The notes: generated by a model from the sequence alone, not told the origin. Counted from the stretch's first letter, positions 1 to 8,639 are shown. The stretch: DNA of 36,322 bases from SZUA-521 sp041738285 (GCA_041738285.1 JBGSQB010000178.1:1-36322), one strand, 5' to 3'. Program-made: numbers and translations.

Positions 1-960
1 CTCGTGTGCGGCGCGACCGGCACCGACACGGGCGGGTCGATCAGGCAGCCCGCGGCCTTTACCGGTATCTGCGGTCTGAAGCCAACTTATGGCCGGGTGT
101 CGCGTTGGGGCATGGTCGCGTTCGCATCGAGCCTCGATCAAGGTGGCCCCATGGCACGCAGTGTGGCTGACATCCGCACGCTCTTTTCGACGATGGCCGG
201 TTTCGATGCGCTCGATTCGACCAGCAGCCCAGCCGCGGTACAGGTGAGTGGCACACGTAGTGTCGGCGAACTGCGCATCGGCGTACCGAAGGAGTACCTT
301 GCAGCGCTGACGTCCGGTGCAATCGCCAGTCACATCGACGCTGCACGAGGCGAACTGGAACGTGCGGGCGTGCGGTTCGTCGAGGTGTCGCTGCCGCATA
401 CGTCGGCCGCCATCCCGAGCTATTACGTGATCGCCTCGGCCGAAGCATCCACGAACCTGTCGCGGTTCGACGGCGTGCGCTTCGGCCACCGCTGCAAAGA
501 TCCCGTCGATCTTGCAGATCTGTACCGACGCAGCCGCAGCGAAGGCTTCGGCCGGGAAGTCAAACGGCGGATTCTCACCGGCACCTACACCCTGTCGGTC
601 GGCTACTTCGACGCCTACTACCGACAGGCGCAGCGGGTGCGCCGGCTGATCCGCGACGATTTCATTGCGGCATTCGCGCAGGTCGATCTGCTGTTGGCAC
701 CGACGTGCCCTGGCACCGCATTCGCGCTCGGCGCGGTCAGCAACCCGATCGACATGTATCAGCAGGACGTCTTCACCGTTGGTGCGAGCCTCGCCGGCAT
801 TCCCGCCATGTCACTTCCTTGCGGCTTCGTCGATGGCTTGCCCGTCGGTATGCAGTTGATGGCGCCGCACTTCGGCGAAGCCGATCTGTTCACCGCTGGT
901 GAAGCCTTCCAGGCGCGCACCGACTGGCATCGCAGGCCGCCACCGGGTTACGGCGTATGA
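1..960 (+). CDS. gatA: Asp/Glu-tRNA amidotransferase subunit A, 3' part (5' end outside window)
   Basis: GatA is the glutaminase subunit of GatCAB, which converts mischarged Glu-tRNA(Gln) and/or Asp-tRNA(Asn) to the amidated form in the cytoplasm. The reading frame is already open at base 1, so the annotated piece (319 codons) is the C-terminal two thirds of a protein normally near 485 residues. The amidase signature GTDTGGSIRQPA is visible at once; the Ser of TGGS (bases 37-39) is the family's nucleophile. The catalytic Lys and the cis-Ser lie upstream of the window. The following FTGICGLKPTYGRVS stretch is typical of GatA. Its TGA overlaps the gatB ATG by four bases (ATGA, 957-960), so the two are translationally coupled. 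gatC, expected upstream, is not visible. Confidence 0.96.
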   Translation, partial: LVCGATGTDTGGSIRQPAAFTGICGLKPTYGRVSRWGMVAFASSLDQGGPMARSVADIRTLFSTMAGFDALDSTSSPAAVQVSGTRSVGELRIGVPKEYLAALTSGAIASHIDAARGELERAGVRFVEVSLPHTSAAIPSYYVIASAEASTNLSRFDGVRFGHRCKDPVDLADLYRRSRSEGFGREVKRRILTGTYTLSVGYFDAYYRQAQRVRRLIRDDFIAAFAQVDLLLAPTCPGTAFALGAVSNPIDMYQQDVFTVGASLAGIPAMSLPCGFVDGLPVGMQLMAPHFGEADLFTAGEAFQARTDWHRRPPPGYGV

Positions 961-2408
961 CTCGCAGCTCCGTTTGGGAAAGTGTGATTGGCCTCGAGAT
1001 TCACGTGCAACTGGCCACGCGCTCGAAGATCTTTTCCGGCGCGAGCACGGCATTCGGCGCGCCCCCGAACAGTCAGGCCTGCGCCGTCGATCTCGGCATG
1101 CCCGGCGTGCTGCCGGTATTGAACGAAGAGGCAGTGCGGATGGCTGTCACCTTCGGTGTCGCGATCGGCGCGCATCTGCCTGACGTATCGGTATTCGATC
1201 GCAAAAACTACTTTTATCCCGACCTGCCCAAGGGTTATCAGATCAGTCAGTTCGAACATCCCATCGTCGGCGCAGGCGCGGTCCAGGTGCGTCTGCCCGA
1301 CGGGACACTCAAGACGGTCGGAATCACGCGCGCGCATCTGGAAGAAGATGCCGGCAAGTCGCTGCACGAGGACTTTGCCGGCATGACCGGCGTGGATCTC
1401 AATCGTGCCGGCATGCCATTGCTCGAGATCGTCTCCGAACCCGACATGCGCAGCCCTGCCGAGGCGGCCGCCTATTTCCGCCACATGCACGAACTGGTGC
1501 GTTATCTCGGCATCTGCGACGGCAATCTCAACGAAGGTTCGATGCGCTGCGACGCCAACGTGTCGGTGCGACACAGTCCAGCCGATCCCCTCGGCGTGCG
1601 CACGGAGATCAAGAACATCAACTCGTTCCGCTTTGTGGAAAAGGCAGTCGAATACGAAATCGCCCGCCAGATCGAGGTCATCGAGTCGGGCGGAACGATC
1701 CGCCGGGAAACCCGCTTGTACGACTCCGATCGCAACGAGACGCGGCCGATGCGCGGCAAAGAGCTGTCGGACGACTACCGCTACTTTCCCGAACCGGATC
1801 TGTTACCTGTCGAAATCGATCGCGCCTACGTCGCCGCGATCGGAAGCCGGCTGCCCGAATTGGCGCAAGCCAAACGAGCGCGCTTCGAGGACGCATTCAA
1901 ACTGTCCGCGAGCGATGCGGCGTTGCTCACGGCCGATCCGGATGTGGCGCGGTTCTTCGAGGCGACTGCGGCCGCGTGTGGAGATGCGAAACTCGCCGCC
2001 AACTGGGTGATGGGGGAGTGGTCGGCTGCGCTCAATCGGGACGCGCGCGAAGCCAAAGACAACCCGATGTCAGCCTCGCAACTCGGCCGACTCATCGTTC
2101 GCATCAAAGATGGCACCATCAGCGGCAAGATCGCGAAGTCCCTGTTCGACAGCCTGTGGCAGGATCCAAATGCAGAGGTCGATACGCTGATCAGCGCGCA
2201 GGGCGTCGCGCAGGTGTCCGACGTCGATGAGCTCGGCGCGCTGGTACAGAAGATCATCGCGGACAGCCCGGACCAGGTACGCCAGTACCAGGCTGGCGAA
2301 AAGAAGGTGCTGGGTTTCTTCGTCGGTCAGCTCATGAAAGCGACTGGCGGCAAAGCCAATCCGAAGACGCTCAACGATCTGCTGCGACGGGCGCTGGATT
2401 CGAACTGA
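957..2408 (+). CDS. gatB: Asp/Glu-tRNA amidotransferase subunit B
   Basis: GatB binds the mischarged tRNA and the ATP used to activate its side chain, and receives ammonia from GatA. The 483-residue product has the normal family length. It opens with the signature GLEIHVQL and carries NYFYPDLPKGYQISQ and GMPLLEIVSEPD, both GatB hallmarks, followed by a helical YqeY-like tail domain over roughly the last 150 residues. The ATG at 957 overlaps the gatA stop, which fixes the start. It ends seven bases before the convergent CBS-domain gene, with no room for a separate terminator. Confidence 0.97.
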   Translation: MTRSSVWESVIGLEIHVQLATRSKIFSGASTAFGAPPNSQACAVDLGMPGVLPVLNEEAVRMAVTFGVAIGAHLPDVSVFDRKNYFYPDLPKGYQISQFEHPIVGAGAVQVRLPDGTLKTVGITRAHLEEDAGKSLHEDFAGMTGVDLNRAGMPLLEIVSEPDMRSPAEAAAYFRHMHELVRYLGICDGNLNEGSMRCDANVSVRHSPADPLGVRTEIKNINSFRFVEKAVEYEIARQIEVIESGGTIRRETRLYDSDRNETRPMRGKELSDDYRYFPEPDLLPVEIDRAYVAAIGSRLPELAQAKRARFEDAFKLSASDAALLTADPDVARFFEATAAACGDAKLAANWVMGEWSAALNRDAREAKDNPMSASQLGRLIVRIKDGTISGKIAKSLFDSLWQDPNAEVDTLISAQGVAQVSDVDELGALVQKIIADSPDQVRQYQAGEKKVLGFFVGQLMKATGGKANPKTLNDLLRRALDSN

Positions 2409-2415
2409 TACGGCG

Positions 2416-2826
2416 TCAGCGGCCCTTCTTGTTCTCCACCATGTCGATCGCCGCCCGCAGCACGTCGCGCCGGCTGATCTGACCGACCAGCTTGCCGCCG
2501 CGCAGCACCGGATAACGATGCCGATGCCCGGATTTGAACCGCTGGGCGAGCGAGTAGATGTCATCGTCCGCGGACACCGTTTCCACCGGGAACTTCATGA
2601 AGTCGCCGACGATACCGACCGACTCGTTGTAGTAACTGTCCTGAATGACGACTTCCATCAAGTCCGTTTCCGACAGGATGCCCACCAGCTCGCCGGCGGC
2701 GTTGACCACCGGCGCGCCCGAGATCTTGCGCGTGAGGAAGGCATGCATCGCGTCGAACACGGTGTCGGTGGCCTTGAAGGTCACGAGGTGAGTGGCCATG
2801 TAGTCGGCCACGCGCACAGATTTCAT
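2416..2826 (-). CDS. CBS-domain pair protein
   Basis: A 136-residue protein made of two tandem CBS motifs (about residues 5-60 and 75-130) and nothing else. The first contains the typical GAPVVNAAGELVGILSETDL, the second RYPVLRGGKLVGQISRRDVL. Stand-alone CBS pairs usually bind adenine nucleotides or related ligands and regulate partner proteins; no partner is evident here. The ATG at 2826 is preceded by a strong purine-rich ribosome site (AAGGGGAAGGCG). The gene is convergent with gatB and divergent from cysD across a 190-base spacer. Confidence 0.9.
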   Translation of the reverse strand: MKSVRVADYMATHLVTFKATDTVFDAMHAFLTRKISGAPVVNAAGELVGILSETDLMEVVIQDSYYNESVGIVGDFMKFPVETVSADDDIYSLAQRFKSGHRHRYPVLRGGKLVGQISRRDVLRAAIDMVENKKGR

Positions 2827-2908
2827 CGCCTTCCCCTTCGCTCGTCAGTTGTTCATCCCGCCCAGGGCCTTGATACGCGCTGCCTGGGGCAGCGTCAACC
2901 GCGCTGAC

Positions 2909-2925
2909 AAGGGGTGGAACCCCTT
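2909..2925. repeat. Short inverted repeat in the cysD upstream region
   Basis: AAGGGG-TGGAA-CCCCTT is a perfect 6-bp stem with a 5-base loop, about 90 bases upstream of the cysD ATG. There is no T-run, so it is not an obvious terminator. It may be an operator or an mRNA leader hairpin; the role is unknown. Confidence 0.4.
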
Positions 2926-2981
2926 ACATCCATATAACCAATGCGTTTGTTGGATGCCTACGAAAGCCGTCGGCCTGGCAT

Positions 2982-2987
2982 TAGAAT
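2982..2987 (+). promoter_or_regulatory. Possible -10 element for cysD
   Basis: TAGAAT matches the sigma70 -10 consensus at five of six positions and lies 29 bases before the cysD ATG. No recognisable -35 is found 16-18 bases upstream. That would suit an activator-dependent promoter; in gammaproteobacteria cysD is normally activated by the LysR-type regulator CysB. ATAACC at 2934-2939 might be half of such a site, but the dyad is weak. This is inference only. Confidence 0.25.
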
Positions 2988-3016
2988 ACGCGCCCGCTTC
3001 CACCGGGCCGTGGGCC

Positions 3017-3925
3017 ATGACCTCCTATCAACTCAGCCACCTGAAGCAACTCGAAGCAGAAGCGATCCACATCATCCGCGAGGTGGCCGCGGAGTTCGAA
3101 CGGCCGGTGATGCTCTATTCCATCGGCAAGGACTCCTCCGTGCTGCTGCATCTGGCGCGCAAGGCATTCTTTCCGGGCCCGCTGCCATTTCCGCTCCTGC
3201 ACGTGGACACGACGTGGAAATTTCGCGACATGTACGCCTTTCGCGAGCGCATCTCGAAGCAGGAAGGTATCGAACTCATCGTCCATATCAACCAGGAAGG
3301 CGTGGCGCAGAACGTCAACCCGTTCACGTACGGGTCGAAGAAGCACACCGACATCATGAAAACCCAGGCGCTCCTGCAGGCCCTCGACAAGTACAAGTTC
3401 GATGCTGCTTTCGGCGGCGCGCGCCGTGACGAAGAGAAGTCCCGCGCCAAGGAGCGCATCTATTCCGTACGCGACCGCAACCATCGCTGGGACCCGAAGA
3501 ATCAGCGGCCGGAGCTGTGGCGGCTGTTCAACGGCAACATCAATCGCGGTGAAGAGGTCCGTGTGTTTCCCATGTCCAACTGGACCGAACTCGACATCTG
3601 GCAGTACGTCTACCTCGAGCAGATCGAAATCGTGCCCCTGTACTTCGCGGCCATGCGGCCCGTGGTCGAGCGCGATGGCGGCCTGATCATGGTCGACGAC
3701 GATCGCATGCCATTGAACGAAGGCGAGAAGCCACAGATGCGGATGGTCCGATTCCGTACCCTCGGCTGCTATCCCCTGTCCGGTGCAGTCGAATCTACCG
3801 CCGCCACATTGCCCGAGATCATTCAGGAGATGCTGCTCACCAAGTACTCGGAGCGCCAGGGTCGATTGATCGACCACGACGCCGTCGGCTCGATGGAGCA
3901 GAAGAAGCGCGAGGGGTATTTCTGA
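3017..3925 (+). CDS. cysD: Sulfate adenylyltransferase subunit 2 (ATP sulfurylase small subunit)
   Basis: CysD catalyses formation of adenosine 5'-phosphosulfate (APS) from ATP and sulfate, driven by GTP hydrolysis in CysN, as the first step of assimilatory sulfate reduction. The 302-residue length matches the E. coli enzyme exactly when the ATG at 3017 is used (MTSYQLSHLKQLEAEAIHI). The frame stays open upstream to 2849, but that extension has no family similarity. The PP-loop SIGKDSSVLLHLARKAF binds ATP, and GGARRDEEKSRAKER and FPMSNWTELDIWQY are typical of the family. No clear Shine-Dalgarno precedes this start. The stop overlaps the cysNC ATG by one base (TGATG). Confidence 0.96.
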   Translation: MTSYQLSHLKQLEAEAIHIIREVAAEFERPVMLYSIGKDSSVLLHLARKAFFPGPLPFPLLHVDTTWKFRDMYAFRERISKQEGIELIVHINQEGVAQNVNPFTYGSKKHTDIMKTQALLQALDKYKFDAAFGGARRDEEKSRAKERIYSVRDRNHRWDPKNQRPELWRLFNGNINRGEEVRVFPMSNWTELDIWQYVYLEQIEIVPLYFAAMRPVVERDGGLIMVDDDRMPLNEGEKPQMRMVRFRTLGCYPLSGAVESTAATLPEIIQEMLLTKYSERQGRLIDHDAVGSMEQKKREGYF

Positions 3926-5847
3926 TGTCGCATCAATCCGATCTGATCGCGACCGATATCCATGCGTATCTCGAGCAGCACGAGCGCAAGGAGATCCTGC
4001 GTTTTCTCACCTGCGGCAGTGTCGATGACGGCAAGAGCACGCTGATCGGCCGCCTGCTGCACGACTCGAAGATGATCTATGAAGATCAGCTCGCCGCGAT
4101 CAAATCCGGCGTCACCGCCGACGCTGGCGAATACGACCTCGCGCTGTTGGTCGATGGCCTGCAGGCAGAGCGGGAACAAGGCATCACGATCGATGTTGCC
4201 TATCGCTATTTCTCCACCGCCAAGCGCAAGTTCATCATTGCGGACACGCCAGGCCACGAGCAGTACACCCGCAACATGGCGACGGGTGCATCGAGCTGCG
4301 ATGTCGCAGTTATCTTGATCGATGCGCGCTATGGTGTCTTGACGCAAACGCGTCGTCATACTTTCATCGCATCGCTACTGGGTATCCGCCACGTCATCGT
4401 AGCCGTCAACAAGATGGACCTGGTCGGCTTCGACGAGGCGGTGTTCGACCGCATTCGCGACGAATATCACGCATTCACCACGAGTCTTGCCATAGAGGAT
4501 CTGCACTTCATTCCCATTTCGGCGCTGAAGGGCGACAACGTGGTGGAGAAGTCGTCATCGATGCCGTGGTATCAGGGCGCAACGCTCATGCATCTGCTCG
4601 AGAACATCCACATCGCGTCGGATCGCAACTTCACGTGCTTTCGGTTCCCAGTGCAACGTGTCAGCCGGCCAGACTCGAGTTTTCGCGGCTACGCGGGCAC
4701 GATTCAGAGCGGCACAGTCAAGCCAGGCGACCCGGTGGTGGTGTTGCCATCGGGCAAGCGATCGACCGTCGAGCGCATCGTCACCATGGACGGCGACCTC
4801 GCCGAAGCGTTTCCGCCCCTGGCTGTAACGATCACGTTGAAGGACGAGATCGACATCAGCCGCGGCGACATGCTGGTGAAGCCAGACTCCATTCCACTAC
4901 TCGAAGACCGATTCGACGCCCAACTGGTGTGGCTGAACGAGGCGCCGCTCGTCCCCGGCAAGCAGTACATCGTCAAGCACGGCACGCGGCGGCTGCACGG
5001 TCGCATCTCCGGCATACGCTTCAAGACCGACGTCAACACGCTTGAGCGCAGCACGACGGCGAGCCTCGGACTGAACGAAATCGGGCGCTGCGAAATCACG
5101 CTGTCCGAACAGATTCCCTTCGACCCATACCCGGAAAACCGCGAGACCGGCGCATTCATTCTGATCGACCGCATCACCAACGCGACCGTCGCGGCCGGCA
5201 TGATCTGTCCGGTATCGGGCACGACCGGACGCGACCACTGGGACGAAATCCCTCACGGCGTGCTGCGTGTTTCTACCAGCCCAGTGACGCCCCGGGAGCG
5301 CGCGGATCGACTCGGCCAACAACCCGTCACGGTGCTGCTGACCGGACTGTCCAAGTCTGGCAAGACTGCGATCGCCAACGCTGTCGAACGACAGCTGTTC
5401 GATGCGGGTCGTCTGGCCATGGTCCTCGACGGCCAGAACTTTCGTCTCGGCATGAGCCGGGATCTCGGTTTTACCGCCACCGATCGGTCCGAGAACGTGC
5501 GCCGCGCGGCGGAAACCGCGCGCATCGTCAACGATGCGGGGCTCATCTGTCTGACCGCATTCGTGGTGCCGCTGGAAACGATTCGCGAACGCGCTCGCGA
5601 CGTCATCGGCAACGATCGATTCATCGAGGTGTTCCTCGACGCACCGCTCGACGTACTGAAGTCACGCGACTCCGAAGGGCTCTATGCCGCCGCCGAACGC
5701 GGCGAACTGCCGAGCTTTCCGGGTGTCACCAGCGAGTTCGATCGGCCCAAGAGCCCCGACCTCATCCTCGACACCGCGGCCCTGGACATCGATACGTGCG
5801 CGCGCCGCATCATCGAACTGTTACAGAGTCGGCAGGTCATTCGCTAA
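3925..5847 (+). CDS. cysNC: Bifunctional sulfate adenylyltransferase subunit 1 / APS kinase
   Basis: A 640-residue fusion of the GTPase subunit of ATP sulfurylase (CysN, about residues 20-450) and APS kinase (CysC, about 465-640). It activates sulfate to APS and then phosphorylates APS to PAPS. GTPase motifs are GSVDDGKST near residue 31, DTPGH near 107 and NKMD near 162. The kinase P-loop is GLSKSGKT near residue 474. The kinase half departs from the common form: the usual GLSGAGKST becomes GLSKSGKTA, and the conserved DGDN is DGQN (502-505), so an acidic residue near the nucleotide/APS site is missing. NodQ-like and some CysNC proteins also vary there, so activity is likely but not certain. 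It overlaps cysD by one base and forms an operon with it. Confidence 0.95.
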   Translation: MSHQSDLIATDIHAYLEQHERKEILRFLTCGSVDDGKSTLIGRLLHDSKMIYEDQLAAIKSGVTADAGEYDLALLVDGLQAEREQGITIDVAYRYFSTAKRKFIIADTPGHEQYTRNMATGASSCDVAVILIDARYGVLTQTRRHTFIASLLGIRHVIVAVNKMDLVGFDEAVFDRIRDEYHAFTTSLAIEDLHFIPISALKGDNVVEKSSSMPWYQGATLMHLLENIHIASDRNFTCFRFPVQRVSRPDSSFRGYAGTIQSGTVKPGDPVVVLPSGKRSTVERIVTMDGDLAEAFPPLAVTITLKDEIDISRGDMLVKPDSIPLLEDRFDAQLVWLNEAPLVPGKQYIVKHGTRRLHGRISGIRFKTDVNTLERSTTASLGLNEIGRCEITLSEQIPFDPYPENRETGAFILIDRITNATVAAGMICPVSGTTGRDHWDEIPHGVLRVSTSPVTPRERADRLGQQPVTVLLTGLSKSGKTAIANAVERQLFDAGRLAMVLDGQNFRLGMSRDLGFTATDRSENVRRAAETARIVNDAGLICLTAFVVPLETIRERARDVIGNDRFIEVFLDAPLDVLKSRDSEGLYAAAERGELPSFPGVTSEFDRPKSPDLILDTAALDIDTCARRIIELLQSRQVIR

Positions 5848-5869
5848 TCATTGAAGCAAGGAGCATCCC

Positions 5870-6895
5870 ATGACCATCGCCACCGATGCGGTCATCGTAG
5901 GCGCAGGCCCGTGCGGTCTATTTCAGATATTCGAGCTGGGGCTTCTCGGGCTCAAGGCCGAGATCGTCGACGCGCTGCCCAAGCCTGGCGGCCAGTGCAC
6001 GGAGCTCTACCCGGATAAACCGATCTACGACATCCCGGCAATTCCCATGTGCGACGCACAGGATCTAGTCGAGCGCTTGCTGAAGCAGGTGGAGCCGTTC
6101 GGCGCGGGATTCCACCTCGATCAACAGGTCACCGAAGTGCAGAAGACCGAAGACGGCAATTTCCATGTCGCAACCAGCGCGGGGACGACGTTCACGGCAA
6201 AGGCTGTTGTCATCGCTGGCGGCGTCGGCTCGTTTCAGCCCATGCCGCTGCGCGTCGATGGGGTCGATGAGTTTGTCGACAAGCAGATCTTCTACCGCGT
6301 AAAAACGCCGGCGCAGCATCACGGCAAAGACATTGTCGTACTTGGGGGCGGCGACTCGGCATTCGACTGGGCGTTGGAACTGGCCGAGCATGCCAAGTCC
6401 CTGACCCTCATTCACCGCAGCGACAAGTTCCGCGCCGCGCCCGCGTCGGTCGCCAAAATGGAGGCACTCATCGCCGCCGACAGAATGAAGTTTCGTGTCG
6501 GCAACGTGGTCGGATTCCACACCAGGAACGGCGCGCTGACCGCCATCGATGTACGCGACCCCGACGAGCGGGTCGAACCCCTCCCCGTCGACCACCTGCT
6601 CGTGTTCTTCGGCCTGTCGCCCAAACTCGGACCGATCGCCGAGTGGGGCCTGAATCTCGAGAAGAACCAGATTCCGACCGACACCGAGAAGTTCGAAACC
6701 AATGTTCCGGGCATCTACGCCGTGGGCGACATCGCGACCTACCCCGGCAAGAAGAAGCTGATTCTCTCGGGTTTCCACGAGGCAGCGCTCGCCGCCTTCG
6801 CGATCAAGGCCCGCATCGAGCCCGACAAGAAGGTACACCTGCAGTACACGACCACGAGCCCCATCATGCACCAGCGCCTGAAGGTGAAGGATTAG
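5870..6895 (+). CDS. Ferredoxin/flavodoxin-NADP reductase, thioredoxin-reductase-like type
   Basis: A 341-residue FAD enzyme of the TrxR-like FNR type (as in Bacillus YumC), which moves electrons between NADPH and ferredoxin or flavodoxin. The N-terminal dinucleotide fold is VIVGAGPCGLFQIFELGLLG (residues 9-28), followed by KPGGQCTELYPDKPIYDIP, a signature of this subfamily. The NADPH-binding motif VLGGGDSAFDWALELAEHA lies mid-protein, and the FAD-binding GIYAVGDIATYPGKKKLI is near the C terminus. The CxxC of true thioredoxin reductases is absent, as expected. AGGAG sits just before the ATG. It lies 22 bases after cysNC and may supply electrons for sulfate or sulfite reduction, which is inference. 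Confidence 0.92.
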   Translation: MTIATDAVIVGAGPCGLFQIFELGLLGLKAEIVDALPKPGGQCTELYPDKPIYDIPAIPMCDAQDLVERLLKQVEPFGAGFHLDQQVTEVQKTEDGNFHVATSAGTTFTAKAVVIAGGVGSFQPMPLRVDGVDEFVDKQIFYRVKTPAQHHGKDIVVLGGGDSAFDWALELAEHAKSLTLIHRSDKFRAAPASVAKMEALIAADRMKFRVGNVVGFHTRNGALTAIDVRDPDERVEPLPVDHLLVFFGLSPKLGPIAEWGLNLEKNQIPTDTEKFETNVPGIYAVGDIATYPGKKKLILSGFHEAALAAFAIKARIEPDKKVHLQYTTTSPIMHQRLKVKD

Positions 6896-6987
6896 GAGAA
6901 ACAGGGGACAGTGAACCTGTTTCCCGGCCGCCACGTGGGGCGGCGCGTCCGCCCACGCGAAATAGGTTCACTGTCCCCGATTTCTCC
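6895..6987. repeat. Palindromic element A (GGGGACAGT family)
   Basis: Two 29-base arms (6895-6923 and 6959-6987) are inverted copies matching at 26 of 29 positions. The core is GGGGACAGTGAACCT. The 35-base centre holds its own perfect GCCGCC/GGCGGC hairpin (6927-6932 and 6939-6944). The element begins on the last base of the reductase stop codon with GGAGAAA and ends 75 bases before the DUF35 ATG. It is related to elements B (8651-8743) and C (19762-19881). REP sequences mobilised by RAYT (Y1) transposases often carry GTAG or GGAG at the hairpin foot, which fits, but no transposase gene is in this window. It could also act as a transcription terminator. Confidence 0.85.
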
Positions 6988-7062
6988 AAGCTTTGGCTGG
7001 CCTTTCCTGCGCTGCATGATTAATCTCGATGCACTAGATTCCAATAACAGGGGGACGCATCG

Positions 7063-7482
7063 ATGAGCAACGCCAAGCCGCTTCCGGCGGTCGAGTTTCT
7101 GAAGCTGCCGGAAGGCGGCGATCCGTATCTGGAAGGGTACAAGTGCAAGAACTGCAGCGCCGTGTTCCTCGGTGAGCGCGCCGTGTGTTCAAAGTGCGGC
7201 GCCCGCGACGCCATGGCTGCACAGAAGCTGTCGCAGAAAGGCAAACTCTATGCCTACTCCATCGTGCACCGGTCTTTTCCCGGCGTTGAGGTCCCGTACA
7301 TTTCAGCCATCGTCGATCTCGACGGCGGCGGCAGCGTGAAGGGCAACCTCATCAACGTGGAGCCCGACCCCGCCAAATTGAAATTCGACATGCCCGTCGA
7401 GGTGATCTTCAAGGATGCCGGGCGTAAGGACCGTGAAGGCAATTCCTACATGGCCTATTTCTTTCAACCGCGCAGCGCTTAG
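7063..7482 (+). CDS. DUF35 Zn-ribbon/OB-fold protein, thiolase partner
   Basis: A 139-residue protein with an N-terminal rubredoxin-like zinc ribbon (C28, C31, C42, C45, in YKCKNC and VCSKCG) followed by an OB-fold. This is the DUF35 architecture that binds acyl-CoA. Such proteins form complexes with thiolase-fold enzymes, for example archaeal thiolase/HMG-CoA synthase and the steroid side-chain retro-aldolase Ltp2. The thiolase gene lies 11 bases downstream, so the two are almost certainly one operon and one complex. The ATG follows a GGGGGA ribosome site. Confidence 0.92.
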   Translation: MSNAKPLPAVEFLKLPEGGDPYLEGYKCKNCSAVFLGERAVCSKCGARDAMAAQKLSQKGKLYAYSIVHRSFPGVEVPYISAIVDLDGGGSVKGNLINVEPDPAKLKFDMPVEVIFKDAGRKDREGNSYMAYFFQPRSA

Positions 7483-7493
7483 GGAGACGAACG

Positions 7494-8639
7494 ATGAGTG
7501 ACGTATATCTAGTCGGTGTAGACATGACCAAGTTCCAGAAGGCGGGGACCGGCCCGGCAGTGGAACTGCTTGGCGCCAAGGCAGCCCTGGGCGCGCTCGA
7601 TGACTGCGGCCTGAAGATTCAGGACATGCAGGCCCTGTACTGCGGCAATCTGTATCAGGCAAGTGGCATGGTCGGCCAGCGCCTGCTGCAGCAGATCGGC
7701 CAAACGGGCATTCCCGTGGTCAACGTCGCGAACGCGTGCGCCACCGGCGCTACTGCGTTTCGCGAGGCATGGACCGCCATCAAGGCGGGCCTGTACGACA
7801 TCGTCTTGGCTGTGGGTGTCGAGAAGATGAGCGCCGGCCTCTTAGGCGGCGGCGCCAGCACCGGCATCTCCAAGGAGGGCCTATTCGGCTCCGGCACCAT
7901 GCCCGCCGTTTTCGCCGAAGCCGGCATGGAGCATGCCCGCAAATTCGGCACCACCTTCGAGCAGTTCGCCAAGGTGTCCGTCAAGAACCATCACCATTCC
8001 ACGATGAACCCGAAGGCGATGCTGCAGAAGGAATTCTCGCTGCCGGAGGTGATGAATGCCGAAATGATCGCGTACCCGAACACGAAGTTCATGTGTTCAA
8101 TCAACGTCGACGGTTCGGCCGCCGCGGTGCTGATATCCGAGAAGAAAATGAAGGAGCTTGGCCTGTCCAAGCGCGCGGTCAAGATTCGCGCCTCGGTGAT
8201 GACGTCAGATCCCTGGCAGGAACGCGACCTCGTGATGCCCGACGTCAACAGTTGCACGCGTCTGGCCGCCAAGCAGGCTTACGAGATGGCCGGCTGCGGG
8301 CCCCAGGACATCAACCTGGTCGAACTGCATGACTGCTTCGCGACGGCGGAGATCCTGCATTACGAGAACCTCGGACTGTGCAAAGACGGGGAAGCCGGCA
8401 AGATGATCGATACCGGCGTGGTTGCGCTCGGTGGCAAGATCCCGGTGAACGTCTCAGGCGGCCTGCTCTCGAAGGGCCACCCGCTCGGCGCCACGGGCAT
8501 CGCCAATATCTATGAAGTGGCGACGCACCTGCGCGGTGAAGCCGGCAAGCGGCAGGTCGAAGGCTCGCGCTTCGGTATGACGCACGTCATTGGCCTCGGC
8601 AGCGCCTGCGGCATTCACATCCTCGAAAAAGTCGCGTAG
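7494..8639 (+). CDS. Thiolase-superfamily acyltransferase, SCP-x/lipid-transfer type
   Basis: A 381-residue thiolase-fold protein. The nucleophile region is VVNVANACATGATAFREAW with Cys82, the C-terminal His motif is SKGHPLGATGIANIYE, and a further Cys lies in GLGSACGIHI. Both thiolytic elements therefore seem intact, unlike the Ltp2 retro-aldolases, which lose some of them. Together with its DUF35 partner it probably cleaves a beta-ketoacyl-CoA, perhaps with a branched or cyclic acyl chain; the substrate is not determinable. The ATG follows AGGGAGACGAACG. The stop is 11 bases before the left foot of palindromic element B, so B may end transcription of the pair. Confidence 0.9.
   Translation: MSDVYLVGVDMTKFQKAGTGPAVELLGAKAALGALDDCGLKIQDMQALYCGNLYQASGMVGQRLLQQIGQTGIPVVNVANACATGATAFREAWTAIKAGLYDIVLAVGVEKMSAGLLGGGASTGISKEGLFGSGTMPAVFAEAGMEHARKFGTTFEQFAKVSVKNHHHSTMNPKAMLQKEFSLPEVMNAEMIAYPNTKFMCSINVDGSAAAVLISEKKMKELGLSKRAVKIRASVMTSDPWQERDLVMPDVNSCTRLAAKQAYEMAGCGPQDINLVELHDCFATAEILHYENLGLCKDGEAGKMIDTGVVALGGKIPVNVSGGLLSKGHPLGATGIANIYEVATHLRGEAGKRQVEGSRFGMTHVIGLGSACGIHILEKVA

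Noticed and set aside
2934..2955. ATAACC...GTTGGAT as a CysB operator
   Set aside because: The dyad is weak and I cannot score it against a matrix; mentioned only as a possibility under the cysD -10 element.
2849..3016. Longer CysD starting upstream
   Set aside because: The extra 56 residues have no family match; 302 residues from 3017 equal the standard CysD length.
2981..3877. 298-residue minus-strand open frame over cysD
   Set aside because: It is a complement shadow of cysD.
6993..7026. Sigma70 promoter after element A (TTGGCT and an A/T-rich block)
   Set aside because: No hexamer pair with 16-18 spacing matches well enough to list.
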